From positions 1-64,000 of the forward strand of contig NZ_FYEA01000003.1 of assembly GCF_900187605.1 (NCBI RefSeq): a stretch of DNA of 64,000 nt. Reading direction: 5' to 3'. This stretch comes from Pseudomonas sp. Irchel 3H7 (GTDB lineage: Bacteria; Pseudomonadota; Gammaproteobacteria; Pseudomonadales; Pseudomonadaceae). Below the pieces are notes generated by a model, which saw only the letters and a list, made by a program, of their open reading frames with translations, did not search any database and was not told where the DNA came from. Positions 1 to 7,439 of the stretch are shown here, one piece after another; the stretch's first letter is position 1; every line of letters starts with the position of its first letter. The position numbers and the translations under genes are program-made.

Positions 1-151
1 GTTGGTTACATCTTTGATTTCTCGCGGAGTAACTTGTGATGCTGATAATCTTGTTGACTATCAGTCTGACTCCACAAGCACCCACACGAATTGCTTGATT
101 CAGTTGTTAAAGAGCGGTTGGTTAAGATCTTTCGTCTCAACCGAGGCGCGG
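1..151 (-). other. rRNA operon leader (16S gene lies beyond the left edge)
   Basis: Read on the minus strand this stretch is the transcribed leader of a Pseudomonas rRNA operon. It follows the last promoter, contains a boxA antitermination signal, and runs off the left edge of the window toward where 16S rRNA should begin. No mature rRNA sequence is inside the window. The identification rests on recognising the leader sequence and on the promoter/boxA arrangement, so the 16S gene itself is inferred. Confidence 0.85.
105..116 (-). promoter_or_regulatory. rrn boxA antitermination site
   Basis: The minus strand reads CGCTCTTTAACA, one base different from the classical rrn boxA TGCTCTTTAACA. In rRNA operons boxA RNA binds NusB/S10 and lets RNA polymerase resist Rho-dependent termination. 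It lies about 35 bases downstream of the promoter-proximal end of the leader, as expected. Confidence 0.85.
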
Positions 152-179
152 ATTCTACAGCAGCCTCATTTGCTGTCAA
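152..179 (-). promoter_or_regulatory. rrn promoter, downstream of three
   Basis: Minus strand: -35 TTGACA (174-179), 16-bp spacer, -10 TAGAAT (152-157), followed by a GC-rich discriminator. It shares its spacer length and -10 with the promoter at 262-289. A GC-rich discriminator is typical of rRNA promoters under stringent (ppGpp/DksA) control. Confidence 0.85.
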
Positions 180-261
180 GTGATTATTTTCAGAAGTTTT
201 CGAAGAATTCTTCAACAACTTCAACCACTTGCGCTTCAGATCTCTCGTCAGCGGGAGGCGA

Positions 262-289
262 ATTCTACAGCGTTACACGCTGCTGTCAA
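262..289 (-). promoter_or_regulatory. rrn promoter, middle of three
   Basis: Minus strand: -35 TTGACA (284-289), 16-bp spacer, -10 TAGAAT (262-267), with a GC-rich stretch right after the -10. It is the second of three tandem sigma-70 promoters feeding the same leader. Confidence 0.85.
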
Positions 290-407
290 CACCTCTTTTT
301 CAACTTCCTTTCGGCTTCGATGAACTGAAGCAACTCACTGCCGAAACCTACATAACTCATTGAATCTCAAGGAGTTTTCCGTTTCGACTGCGCCGGAAGT
401 GGGGCGA

Positions 408-435
408 ATTATAGACATCTGAAATCTGCCGTCAA
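408..435 (-). promoter_or_regulatory. rrn promoter, upstream of three
   Basis: Minus strand: -35 TTGACG (430-435), 16-bp spacer, perfect -10 TATAAT (408-413), then a GC-rich discriminator. This is the promoter farthest from the 16S gene. Between it and the tRNA-Arg at 614 I see no other gene. Confidence 0.8.
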
Positions 436-613
436 GCGTTAATTGCGCTTTTCTATCGAAGCAAGGAAAAGCCTTCTATATAGAGGCGCTCACGTGAGCC
501 TTACCTGGAATCAAGCCTTCAGCCAGAAAGCATAGGCAAACCCACCCTGGCTCGTAGCAAAGCTTGAGCACGAGGTCAGCGAATATCAAAGGAGAGGAGT
601 TTCAACAAATAGA

Positions 614-690
614 TGGTGTCCCAGGGCAGGTTCGAACTGCCAACCTTCCCCTTAGGAGGGGGATGCTCTATCCAATTGAGCTACTGGGAC
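614..690 (-). tRNA. tRNA-Arg (anticodon CCT)
   Basis: A 77-nt cloverleaf including an encoded CCA. The acceptor stem GTCCCAG pairs with CTGGGAC, the T-loop is TTCGAAC, and the anticodon loop is CTCCTAA, giving anticodon CCT (reads AGG). It stands alone, transcribed in the same direction as the rRNA operon to its left. Confidence 0.95.
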
Positions 691-731
691 ACACGCTTGT
701 CGCAGCAGACGCTGCATGACGGACGGCGTGC

Positions 732-760
732 ATGTTAACCACCGCACCCGGATTTGTCAT
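732..760 (-). promoter_or_regulatory. probable promoter of tRNA-Arg(CCT)
   Basis: Minus strand: -35-like ATGACA (755-760), 17-bp spacer, -10-like TAACAT (732-737), ending about 40 bp upstream of the tRNA 5' end. Both hexamers match the sigma-70 consensus imperfectly. The rest of 691-984 shows no supported gene. Confidence 0.5.
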
Positions 761-984
761 GTCGTCCGTAGGGCTTTTTAAGTGTAGGCAGCCGCCCTGC
801 CATTTCGCGGGAAGAATTACCGTGCATTTTGCACACCTCCCTAACGCCTTCATTGCAGATTGCAATCCAAGCAAGCCATAAAAGCCTCTCAAATGCTTGT
901 TTTTAAAGGACTTAACAGAGGTTAAACTGTTGGCACGACGGCTGCTTTATCTGTTCTATAGAAGAACATTCGGAGCCACGCCCC

Positions 985-1221
985 ATGAACAGCACTCTTT
1001 TGCTTGCAAACGCAATTGCTCTAGTGGTTTTGGTGAGCTCCCAATTTATCCCCGAGAGTTCCGCACCAGAGCCATTGGTTCAGCGTATGCCACATTACCT
1101 GCAGGTACAGAGAACGCCGCAACTGGCGGTGCTGAGCGATCAGGTCAACCCCACCTCACAAGCCGTCAGTATTTCCGGGCAGACGCTGCCAGCACTGACT
1201 TCAGAACATCTGGTTTTTTGA
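985..1221 (+). CDS. small hypothetical protein with N-terminal hydrophobic helix
   Basis: A 78-residue protein of unknown function. Residues 4-22 form a hydrophobic helix (signal anchor or signal peptide), and the rest is polar and Pro/Gln/Ser-rich without a domain I recognise. The ATG is preceded by GGAG about 10 bases upstream. It lies 20 bp before a second small membrane protein on the same strand, so the two may be cotranscribed. A longer overlapping reading frame begins at 897, but it merges with the next gene's frame and lacks a good ribosome site. The existence of the protein is plausible, not proven. Confidence 0.5.
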   Translation: MNSTLLLANAIALVVLVSSQFIPESSAPEPLVQRMPHYLQVQRTPQLAVLSDQVNPTSQAVSISGQTLPALTSEHLVF

Positions 1222-1241
1222 AATATCTTCAGGAGTACAAA

Positions 1242-1421
1242 ATGTCCAAATCAGCTGCAGGATTTCTGATCCTCGCTTTATTGAGCGGCGTTGTGCATTT
1301 ATCGTTGTTCGAGGGTACCGAAATCACCCTGCCACTGATTGGCTGCGGTGTGTTTACAGTGCTGTTTGTGCTTGCAATGGCTGCCGGACGGAAAATCAAA
1401 TTTGATCCGGTTTTACGTTGA
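1242..1421 (+). CDS. small two-helix membrane protein
   Basis: A 59-residue protein, MSKSAAGFLI..., with two predicted hydrophobic segments (about residues 6-24 and 30-48) and a short basic C-terminus. The start is chosen because AGGAG stands 7 bases before this ATG; the same frame is open further upstream to 897 without a comparable ribosome site. Its 3' end overlaps the 3' end of phnN by 26 bp on the opposite strand. Function unknown; I believe it is a conserved pseudomonad small protein. Confidence 0.6.
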   Translation: MSKSAAGFLILALLSGVVHLSLFEGTEITLPLIGCGVFTVLFVLAMAAGRKIKFDPVLR

Positions 1422-1965
1422 TCCCGATCAGGCGCAGAAGATCATTGACGGCCTCCGCCAGATTTCCGGAATTATCGATGTGATATACCGGCCCATCACT
1501 TGACCTCCGATCCTTGAACAACGCATTGCGAGCCAGTCTTTCTTCAATCTGCTCAAGCGTCTCTCGACCACGTCTGAGCAGACGCTCTCGCAAAACTTCA
1601 TTCCTGACCGTAAGCAAAACCGGCAGCAGCGCCGGATAGCGCTCCAATGCCTGGCGCAGATTGGCGCGGGAACCGTTGACCAACACATGCTGACCCGCTT
1701 TCAGTCGCTGATCCATTTCCACCGTAATTCCATAGGCAAGACCATTGGCGCGCCAGGCCAGCGAGAAGTCGCCAGCGCGCTCGCGTCGCTCGAACTCCTC
1801 CGGTGTCACCCCAATGGCATCCTCTCCTACCGATTCAGCGGATCGCGTGATCACCCGACGCATCACCTCGCAGTTCAACGCACGCAATGGCACCCGCGCC
1901 GCTTCAATCAAACTGTCCTTTCCCGAACCGGACGGCCCCATCAAATAAATTAGCTTGCCATCCAT
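1396..1965 (-). CDS. phnN: ribose 1,5-bisphosphate phosphokinase PhnN
   Basis: 189 residues. PhnN phosphorylates ribose 1,5-bisphosphate to PRPP, the last step that recovers the ribose moiety during phosphonate breakdown by the C-P lyase pathway. The P-loop GPSGSGKDS sits near the N-terminus (about residues 9-17) in a guanylate-kinase-like fold, followed by the basic region around RRVITR. The start at MDGKLIYLMG is chosen because the P-loop should be near the N-terminus and GAGGG lies 10 bases upstream; an in-frame start 18 codons earlier is possible. No other phn gene is present nearby. In P. aeruginosa the phn cluster lies next to amrZ, so this looks like a retained end of that locus. Confidence 0.85.
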   Translation of the reverse strand: MDGKLIYLMGPSGSGKDSLIEAARVPLRALNCEVMRRVITRSAESVGEDAIGVTPEEFERRERAGDFSLAWRANGLAYGITVEMDQRLKAGQHVLVNGSRANLRQALERYPALLPVLLTVRNEVLRERLLRRGRETLEQIEERLARNALFKDRRSSDGPVYHIDNSGNLAEAVNDLLRLIGINVKPDQI

Positions 1966-2355
1966 CCTGAAAACACCCTCCAGCAGGGGTATGCCACTAG
2001 TAAATCGGCAATTTGCCACTATCCTGTACAGGTAAGGAACAAGGATTTAGAACCCGCATAGAATGCACGTTCTGATGCCTTCGGACATCAATTGATGTGC
2101 GGCAGGAACCGAACAAGGATGCGGACAGTGGCGAAGATTTCAAACCAGTCCGCATTTCTGATAATTGGTGCTGGCATTACGCCTTTACCCAGCTCAATAT
2201 TTGTCACAGAATTGACGCCAATGATCTGGCAATTTTGAGGCATGATGCGGGCCTCTTAACAATTCAGGTTGAACCATTTGGCGCGGATGCTTGTCCTACC
2301 ACACATCCTGCGGCCAATCCCGAGAACCGCTCCCCTGAACTAACCGGTTAAATAT

Positions 2356-2682
2356 ATGCGCCCATTGAAACAGGCAATTTATTCCAGCCGTACGGCTGAC
2401 AAGTTCGTCGTACGTCTGCCAGACGGAATGCGGGAACGCATTGCCGAGGTGGCTCGCAATCATCATCGCAGCATGAACTCCGAAATCATTGCGCGCCTTG
2501 AGCAGAGTCTTATTCAGGAAGGTGCACTGGGCGAAGAGCTGAGCATGCGCCTGGACAGCCCGGAGCTGTCGTTGCACGAGCGCGAGCTGTTGCAACGTTT
2601 CCGCCAGCTGTCTCACCGTCAACAAAATGCTCTGGTGTCCTTGATTGCCCACGATGCAGAAATGGCAGCAGACGCGTCCTGA
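2356..2682 (+). CDS. amrZ: Arc-family ribbon-helix-helix regulator AmrZ
   Basis: 108 residues, the same length as P. aeruginosa AmrZ/AlgZ and closely similar by eye. AmrZ is a DNA-binding regulator of alginate, motility, c-di-GMP and iron genes in pseudomonads. The ribbon-helix-helix region is [20 protein letters not shown] followed by [18 protein letters not shown] (about residues 16-55): the beta strand contacts DNA, and the two helices dimerise. The C-terminal half is the helical tetramerisation region. It is a single-gene unit with a terminator just after it. The 2020-2355 stretch upstream holds no convincing gene and should carry its promoter; AmrZ is known to repress itself. A GGCATTACGCC-like sequence near 2173 faintly resembles AmrZ sites. 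Confidence 0.93.
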   Translation: MRPLKQAIYSSRTADKFVVRLPDGMRERIAEVARNHHRSMNSEIIARLEQSLIQEGALGEELSMRLDSPELSLHERELLQRFRQLSHRQQNALVSLIAHDAEMAADAS

Positions 2683-2700
2683 GCCATACCGAACATCTCA

Positions 2701-2727
2701 AGCCAGCTTAATTGCTGGCTTTTTTTC
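2701..2727 (+). terminator. Rho-independent terminator of amrZ
   Basis: Stem AGCCAGC / GCTGGCT with a 6-base loop, followed directly by a run of seven T. It begins 18 bp after the amrZ stop codon. Confidence 0.9.
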
Positions 2728-2754
2728 GCGCGGATTCTGGGTAATCGCAGGCAC

Positions 2755-2779
2755 AAAAAAGCCCGCCAATTGGCGGGCT
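2755..2779 (-). terminator. Rho-independent terminator of mgtE
   Basis: On the minus strand an 8-bp stem AGCCCGCC / GGCGGGCT with AATT loop is followed by a T run (A run 2755-2760 on the plus strand). It lies 16 bp beyond the mgtE stop and faces the amrZ terminator. Confidence 0.9.
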
Positions 2780-2795
2780 GTTTCAATGCTGCCGG

Positions 2796-4238
2796 TTAGA
2801 GCAGGAAGATTGTCGCCAACCCCAGGAATATGAAGAAGCCACCACTGTCGGTCATCGCAGTGATCATCACGCTGGCTCCCATTGCCGGATCTCGCCCCAT
2901 CTTCGCCAGGGTCATAGGGATCAAAACGCCCATCAATGCAGCCAGTAACAGGTTAAGTGTCATTGCCGCGGTCATTACCACGCCCAGGGACCAACTCCCG
3001 TAGAGCAGATAGGCAACAACACCGATCACACCTCCCCAGACCAAGCCATTGATCAAGCCTACCGCCAACTCCTTGCGCATCAGGCGCGAAGTATTACCGG
3101 TACTGACCTGATCGAGCGCCATGGCGCGAACGATCATGGTGATCGTCTGGTTACCGGAATTACCACCAATACCCGCCACGATCGGCATGAGTGCCGCCAG
3201 TGCTACCAGCTTCTCGATCGAACCCTCGAACAGACCGATCACTCGCGACGCGACAAACGCAGTGATCAAGTTGATCGCCAGCCACGCCCAACGGTTACGC
3301 AGAGACTTCCATACCGAAGCGAAGATATCCTCCTCTTCACGCAGACCGGCCATGTTGAGGACTTCGTTCTCGCTTTCCTCACGAATCAGATCGACCATTT
3401 CGTCGATCGTCAGACGGCCGATCAACTTGCCGTTCTTATCGACTACCGGAGCGGAGATCAAGTCGTAACGCTCGAAGGCCTGTGCGGCGTCGTAGGCATC
3501 TTCGTCCGGGTGGAAGCTCACCGGATCACTGGCCATCACCTCGGCAACTTGTTTGTCCGGGTCATTGACCAAAAGGCGCTTGATCGGCAGTACACCCTTG
3601 AGCACACCATCGTAATCAACGACAAAGAGCTTGTCGGTATGACCTGGAAGCTCTTTGAGGCGACGCAGATAGCGCAGAACCACTTCGAGACTGACATCCT
3701 CACGGATAGTCACCATCTCGAAGTCCATCAACGCACCGACCTGCTCCTCGTCGTAAGACAGGGCCGACCGCACGCGTTCACGTTGCTGGTTATCCAGACT
3801 CTCCATCAGCTCGTGGACGACGTCTCGCGGCAGCTCGGAAGCCAGGTCAGCAAGTTCGTCGGCGTCCATGTCCTTGGCCGCGGCCAGGAGCTCGTGATCG
3901 TCCATGTCGGCGATCAGCGTTTCACGAACAGAGTCGGATACTTCGAGAAGGATATCGCCGTCGCGATCAGCCTTGACCAATTGCCAGAGCGTCAGACGAT
4001 CGTCCAGCGGCAAGGCTTCAAGGATGTAGGCGACGTCGGCAGAGTGCAGATCATCAAGCTTGCGTTGCAGCTCGACGAGATTTTGTCGATGAACCAGGTT
4101 TTCGACGCGATCGTGATGCGCGCCTTCCTGGCGATGAGTCAGGTCTTCGACGACGCGCTGACGCTGCAGCAACTCGACAACCTGAGCCAGGCGATCCTGC
4201 AGGCTTTCTTGTGTTTTCTTTACTTCGATTTCAGACAT
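2796..4238 (-). CDS. mgtE: magnesium transporter MgtE
   Basis: 480 residues, a magnesium-selective inner-membrane channel. The N-terminal two-thirds is cytoplasmic: an MgtE N domain with HxxD/AL repeats (about 50-160), then two CBS domains (about 165-290, including PIKRLLVNDPD and YDLISAPVVDKNGKLIGRLT). The last 170 residues carry about five transmembrane helices, with the conserved GGNSGNQ and a late DSGGF. In known MgtE the cytoplasmic domains sense Mg2+ and close the pore. The start MSEIEVKKTQ is preceded by GGAG 7 bases upstream; an upstream in-frame Met is less likely. In P. aeruginosa mgtE also lies near rsmA and affects type III secretion through the Rsm system. Confidence 0.95.
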   Translation of the reverse strand: MSEIEVKKTQESLQDRLAQVVELLQRQRVVEDLTHRQEGAHHDRVENLVHRQNLVELQRKLDDLHSADVAYILEALPLDDRLTLWQLVKADRDGDILLEVSDSVRETLIADMDDHELLAAAKDMDADELADLASELPRDVVHELMESLDNQQRERVRSALSYDEEQVGALMDFEMVTIREDVSLEVVLRYLRRLKELPGHTDKLFVVDYDGVLKGVLPIKRLLVNDPDKQVAEVMASDPVSFHPDEDAYDAAQAFERYDLISAPVVDKNGKLIGRLTIDEMVDLIREESENEVLNMAGLREEEDIFASVWKSLRNRWAWLAINLITAFVASRVIGLFEGSIEKLVALAALMPIVAGIGGNSGNQTITMIVRAMALDQVSTGNTSRLMRKELAVGLINGLVWGGVIGVVAYLLYGSWSLGVVMTAAMTLNLLLAALMGVLIPMTLAKMGRDPAMGASVMITAMTDSGGFFIFLGLATIFLL

Positions 4239-4559
4239 AGGCGAACTCCACTCCCAGCAGCGGGGCACGCCGGAAGGATCAATCAGTCAATTCATGATTG
4301 GTGAAACGGGGTACTGAGTAACTACTGGGTAAGTCCATGGAGGTTTTCCACAAGCCCCGGCGGGGCTGACGGGCGCAATGATACACCGCCTGACGGTTTA
4401 AAACGTTAAAAAATCGCGGTCGAAACAAGCGCTTGCGAAACAATCCTGAGCACTGTCCTGATCCCTGCACATGCGACGACTCATCCTGAAAAGAAAACAC
4501 ACCGGCACTGGAAAATGTAGCGACTACCCTTGAGCGTAGATCGTCATGGAGGACGTCGA

Positions 4560-5078
4560 ATGCCATTGAAACCATCCCACCTTGTACTCACCAGCCTGTT
4601 CTGCCTGCCGCCGACCGGGGCCGCCCTCACCCTCCATCGCTGCGAGGCAGTCGATGGCAGCATCACCTTCACATCAATGAGCTGCGCTCAAGGCGAACGA
4701 CGCTCAGAGCAGGACGTTCACCCCTACTTGCCCGGATCAGTCGCGGCAGTGATGCCGGAGCACAACCACGAAGAAACATCCGGCATGACAAACCGAATTC
4801 GGGAACCCGTCATTGTTGGCCACACAGAAGACCGATGCGGAAATCTGATCGACGCGAGACAACGTCGCGAAGCGATCATCAATCGCCGAGTCATTGCCGG
4901 CATGAGTCAGCAAGACGTCGAAAGCGCGTTAGGCAAACCGGACAAGGTGAATATTCGAACATCGGCGACCAGCTATCGCTATGACCTCAAGCGAGGCCGT
5001 TCGGCTCAAATAGATTTTGATGAGAGGGGATGCGTGAAGGCAAAAACCAAATCCCGGACAGCAAAAAGCCCGCGTTAA
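4560..5078 (+). CDS. secreted protein with DUF4124-like and SmpA/OmlA-like regions
   Basis: 172 residues. A signal peptide (MPLKPSHLVLTSLFCLPPTGAA, about 22 residues, with an internal Cys but no clear lipobox) precedes a DUF4124-like segment (CEAVDGSITFTSMSCAQGE) and a C-terminal segment INRRVIAGMSQQDVESALG that resembles the SmpA/OmlA repeat (G-M-S/T-x2-x-V-x2-x-L/I-G-x-P). SmpA-type domains help outer-membrane assembly, but this protein is not BamE itself, and its function is unknown. The start is chosen because GGAGG stands 8 bases upstream. The stop codon falls inside the loop of its own terminator. Confidence 0.75.
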   Translation: MPLKPSHLVLTSLFCLPPTGAALTLHRCEAVDGSITFTSMSCAQGERRSEQDVHPYLPGSVAAVMPEHNHEETSGMTNRIREPVIVGHTEDRCGNLIDARQRREAIINRRVIAGMSQQDVESALGKPDKVNIRTSATSYRYDLKRGRSAQIDFDERGCVKAKTKSRTAKSPR

Positions 5079-5090
5079 ACGCGGGCTTTT
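5064..5090 (+). terminator. terminator overlapping the stop codon of the SmpA-like gene
   Basis: An 11-bp stem (5064-5074 with 5080-5090) flanked by A and T runs closes a TTAAA loop. The TAA stop codon at 5076-5078 is part of the loop, so ribosomes reach into the hairpin. The A/T flanks on both sides mean it could also stop transcription from the other strand, though the facing genes are tRNAs. Confidence 0.85.
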
Positions 5091-5097
5091 CGGTATA

Positions 5098-5174
5098 TGG
5101 TGCACTCGACAGGATTCGAACCTGTGACCGCTCGGTTCGTAGCCGAGTACTCTATCCAGCTGAGCTACGAGTGC
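5098..5174 (-). tRNA. tRNA-Arg (anticodon ACG), copy 3
   Basis: 77 nt with encoded CCA. Acceptor GCACTCG/CGAGTGC, anticodon loop CTACGAA giving ACG (inosine-34 reads CGN codons). It is the last transcribed of three identical copies arranged head to tail with near-identical spacers. Confidence 0.96.
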
Positions 5175-5246
5175 AATTTGTGTTTTTAGACCAGACCACA
5201 ACTGGCTGAAACCAAGTTATTCACATTGCTGCAACTAACTCTTAAA

Positions 5247-5323
5247 TGGTGCACTCGACAGGATTCGAACCTGTGACCGCTCGGTTCGTAGCCGAGTACT
5301 CTATCCAGCTGAGCTACGAGTGC
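5247..5323 (-). tRNA. tRNA-Arg (anticodon ACG), copy 2
   Basis: Identical to the copies on both sides. The start-to-start distances are 149 and 148 bp, and the spacers (TTTGTGTTTTTAGACCAGA...) are near copies of each other, so the array arose by tandem duplication of gene plus spacer. Confidence 0.96.
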
Positions 5324-5394
5324 ATTTGTGTTTTTAGACCAGATCACATCTGGTTGGAGCCAAGTTATTTACATTGCTGTAACTAACTCTTAAA

Positions 5395-5471
5395 TGGTGC
5401 ACTCGACAGGATTCGAACCTGTGACCGCTCGGTTCGTAGCCGAGTACTCTATCCAGCTGAGCTACGAGTGC
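5395..5471 (-). tRNA. tRNA-Arg (anticodon ACG), copy 1
   Basis: First transcribed of the three tRNA-Arg(ACG) genes. 77 nt with encoded CCA, same sequence as the other two. It lies 107 bp after tRNA-Ser(GCT), and all four may form one transcript from the promoter at 5684-5712. Confidence 0.96.
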
Positions 5472-5578
5472 ATTTGTTGCGCCGCATTATAGCCCGTCTA
5501 ATCTCTATTCCAACCACTTTTTCTATTAATTTCAACAACTTACAGAAAAAGCCAGATTACGACGTACTAAGCAAATAA

Positions 5579-5669
5579 TGGCGGAGAACGGGGGATTCGA
5601 ACCCCCGACACCCTTTTGAGGTGTACTCCCTTAGCAGGGGAGCGCCTTCGGCCACTCGGCCAGCTCTCC
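5579..5669 (-). tRNA. tRNA-Ser (anticodon GCT)
   Basis: 91 nt with encoded CCA and the long variable arm typical of serine tRNAs (ACACCTCAAAAGGGTGT). Acceptor GGAGAGC pairs with GTTCTCC; the anticodon loop CTGCTAA gives GCT (reads AGC/AGT). Confidence 0.96.
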
Positions 5670-5683
5670 GCAACACGGGGCGT

Positions 5684-5712
5684 ATCTTAACCAACCTTTT
5701 CCCCGTTTGCAA
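5684..5712 (-). promoter_or_regulatory. probable promoter of the tRNA-Ser/tRNA-Arg cluster
   Basis: Minus strand: -35 TTGCAA (5707-5712), 17-bp spacer, -10 TAAGAT (5684-5689), ending 15 bp before the tRNA-Ser 5' end. It lies between csrA and the tRNA genes, and I see no clear terminator of csrA before it. Confidence 0.6.
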
Positions 5713-5731
5713 ACATAAAAATCGATAAAAA

Positions 5732-5920
5732 TTAATGGCTTGGTTCTTCGTCCTTCTCTTTCTTTATACGCAGGTAAATTTCCTCACGGTGCACGGCAAC
5801 CTCTTTCGGGGCATTGACGCCGATACGCACTTGATTTCCTTTAACGCCGAGCACGGTCACGGTGATTTCGCCATCACCGATAATCAGGCTTTCTGCGCAC
5901 CGACGAGTCAGAATCAGCAT
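5732..5920 (-). CDS. csrA: RNA-binding translational regulator CsrA/RsmA
   Basis: 62 residues starting MLILTRR, full length for the family. CsrA/RsmA dimers bind GGA motifs in mRNA leaders and usually block translation; in fluorescent pseudomonads the Gac/Rsm small RNAs titrate them to control secondary metabolism and biofilm. The N-terminal strand (L4, R6) and the VAVHREEIY segment with Arg44-equivalent are the known RNA-contact residues, and both are present. The start is set by AAGGAG 6 bases upstream; six extra in-frame codons upstream are not likely to be translated. Its position after lysC and alaS matches the conserved pseudomonad order. Confidence 0.97.
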   Translation of the reverse strand: MLILTRRCAESLIIGDGEITVTVLGVKGNQVRIGVNAPKEVAVHREEIYLRIKKEKDEEPSH

Positions 5921-6061
5921 ACCTTTCTCCTTACGCAATTCAGTTCAGGGACAACAGTCTGCAAAAAAAAGGCACCCGACCTACAACCGGAGCGATCGTA
6001 GCCCTACATGCCTGAGTATTGACCAGCGCGAGCAAAAGAACAGTTCAGGGCTCGCGCCATT

Positions 6062-6095
6062 CAAAAAATAAAGGGCGCGGTCAGACCGCGCCCTT
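6062..6095 (-). terminator. Rho-independent terminator of lysC
   Basis: Minus-strand stem of 11 bp (6085-6095 with 6071-6081, loop of three bases) followed by TTATTTTTTG. It separates lysC from csrA, so csrA should have its own promoter in 5921-6061. Confidence 0.9.
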
Positions 6096-6107
6096 CAAGA
6101 AACGGAA

Positions 6108-7349
6108 TTACTCGCCTTGACGGGCCGGAGCATCCAGTTCGAAAGCCGTGTGCAGGGCGCGCACAGCCAGTTCCAGGTACTTCTCTTCAATCACCACGGA
6201 AACCTTGATTTCCGAAGTCGAGATCATCTGGATGTTGATGCTTTCTTTCGCCAGGGATTCGAACATGCGGCTGGCCACGCCTGCGTGGGAACGCATGCCG
6301 ACGCCGACGATCGAGACCTTGGCAATCTTGGTGTCGCCAACCACTTCACGGGCACCGATCTCGCGAGCGGTGTTTTCCAGCACGGTCTGTGCGGCCTGGT
6401 AGTCGTTGCGGTGCACGGTGAAGGTGAAGTCGGTGGTGTTATCGTGCGCAACGTTCTGCACGATCATGTCGACTTCGATGTTCGCGGCACTGATCGGGCC
6501 GAGAATCTTGAACGCCACGCCCGGGGTGTCTGGCACGCCACGGATGGTCAGCTTGGCTTCATCGCGGTTGAAAGCGATGCCGGAAATGATCGGCTGTTCC
6601 ATGGTTTCCTCTTCATCAATAGTAATGAGGGTGCCCGGACCCTCCTTGAAGCTGTGCAGTACGCGCAGCGGAACGTTGTACTTGCCGGCGAATTCCACCG
6701 CACGGATCTGCAACACCTTGGAACCGAGGCTGGCCATTTCCAGCATCTCTTCAAAGGTGATCTTGTCCAGGCGCTGAGCGACCGGCACAACGCGCGGGTC
6801 GGTGGTGTAGACACCATCCACGTCGGTGTAGATCTGGCACTCGTCAGCCTTCAACGCGGCAGCCAAAGCTACGCCGGTCGTGTCGGAACCGCCACGACCG
6901 AGGGTGGTGATGTTGCCGTGCTCGTCGACGCCCTGAAAACCTGCGACAACCACCACGCGACCTGCTTTCAGATCACCGCGAATCTTTTGGTCATCAATCT
7001 GCAAGATACGCGCTTTATTGTGCGCACTGTCGGTCAGGATCCGCACCTGATTACCGGTGTACGACACCGCCGGCACACCGCGCTTGATCAACGCCATCGC
7101 CAGCAGAGCAATCGTCACCTGCTCACCGGTGGAAACGATCACGTCCAGCTCACGCGGAACCGGTTGCGTGTCGCCACTGATTTGCTTGGCCAGATCGATC
7201 AGACGGTTGGTTTCGCCGCTCATTGCAGACAGCACAACCACCAGGTCATCGCCGGCATCGCGGAATTTCTTAACCTTGTCGGCGACCTGCTCGATTCTCT
7301 CGACGGTACCGACCGAGGTGCCTCCAAATTTCTGTACGATCAAAGCCAT
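6108..7349 (-). CDS. lysC: aspartate kinase LysC
   Basis: 413 residues. It phosphorylates aspartate, the first step toward lysine, threonine, methionine and diaminopimelate. The kinase domain starts with ALIVQKFGGTSVG (residues 2-14) and includes the GRGGSDTTGVALA loop (about 150-162); two ACT domains (about 265-410) end the protein and are the usual sites of feedback inhibition by lysine and threonine. Length matches the monofunctional pseudomonad enzyme. The start at MALIVQKFGG is chosen because family members begin there; seven upstream codons are open. It follows alaS after about 90 bp that contain a hairpin. Confidence 0.96.
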   Translation of the reverse strand: MALIVQKFGGTSVGTVERIEQVADKVKKFRDAGDDLVVVLSAMSGETNRLIDLAKQISGDTQPVPRELDVIVSTGEQVTIALLAMALIKRGVPAVSYTGNQVRILTDSAHNKARILQIDDQKIRGDLKAGRVVVVAGFQGVDEHGNITTLGRGGSDTTGVALAAALKADECQIYTDVDGVYTTDPRVVPVAQRLDKITFEEMLEMASLGSKVLQIRAVEFAGKYNVPLRVLHSFKEGPGTLITIDEEETMEQPIISGIAFNRDEAKLTIRGVPDTPGVAFKILGPISAANIEVDMIVQNVAHDNTTDFTFTVHRNDYQAAQTVLENTAREIGAREVVGDTKIAKVSIVGVGMRSHAGVASRMFESLAKESINIQMISTSEIKVSVVIEEKYLELAVRALHTAFELDAPARQGE

Positions 7350-7403
7350 TTCAAAGCCGCCTCTGCCCATGAAGGGCGCCCAATAATCACTCGAACAGCC
7401 GCC

Positions 7404-7428
7404 GGGCCCGCCACTAGACTGCGGGCCC
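7404..7428 (-). other. GC-rich hairpin between alaS and lysC
   Basis: An 8-bp perfect stem GGGCCCGC / GCGGGCCC with a 9-base loop. No T run follows on either strand, so it is not a classical terminator. It may act as an mRNA stability element at the 3' end of alaS. Confidence 0.5.
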
Positions 7429-7439
7429 GACGGGCCGTC

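Noticed and set aside
897..1421. 174-codon frame covering both small membrane proteins
   Set aside because: The good ribosome site and the hydrophobic start at 1242 and the independent frame at 985 explain the region better.
2097..2351. 84-codon frame before amrZ
   Set aside because: No family resemblance, no ribosome site, and it occupies what should be the amrZ promoter region.
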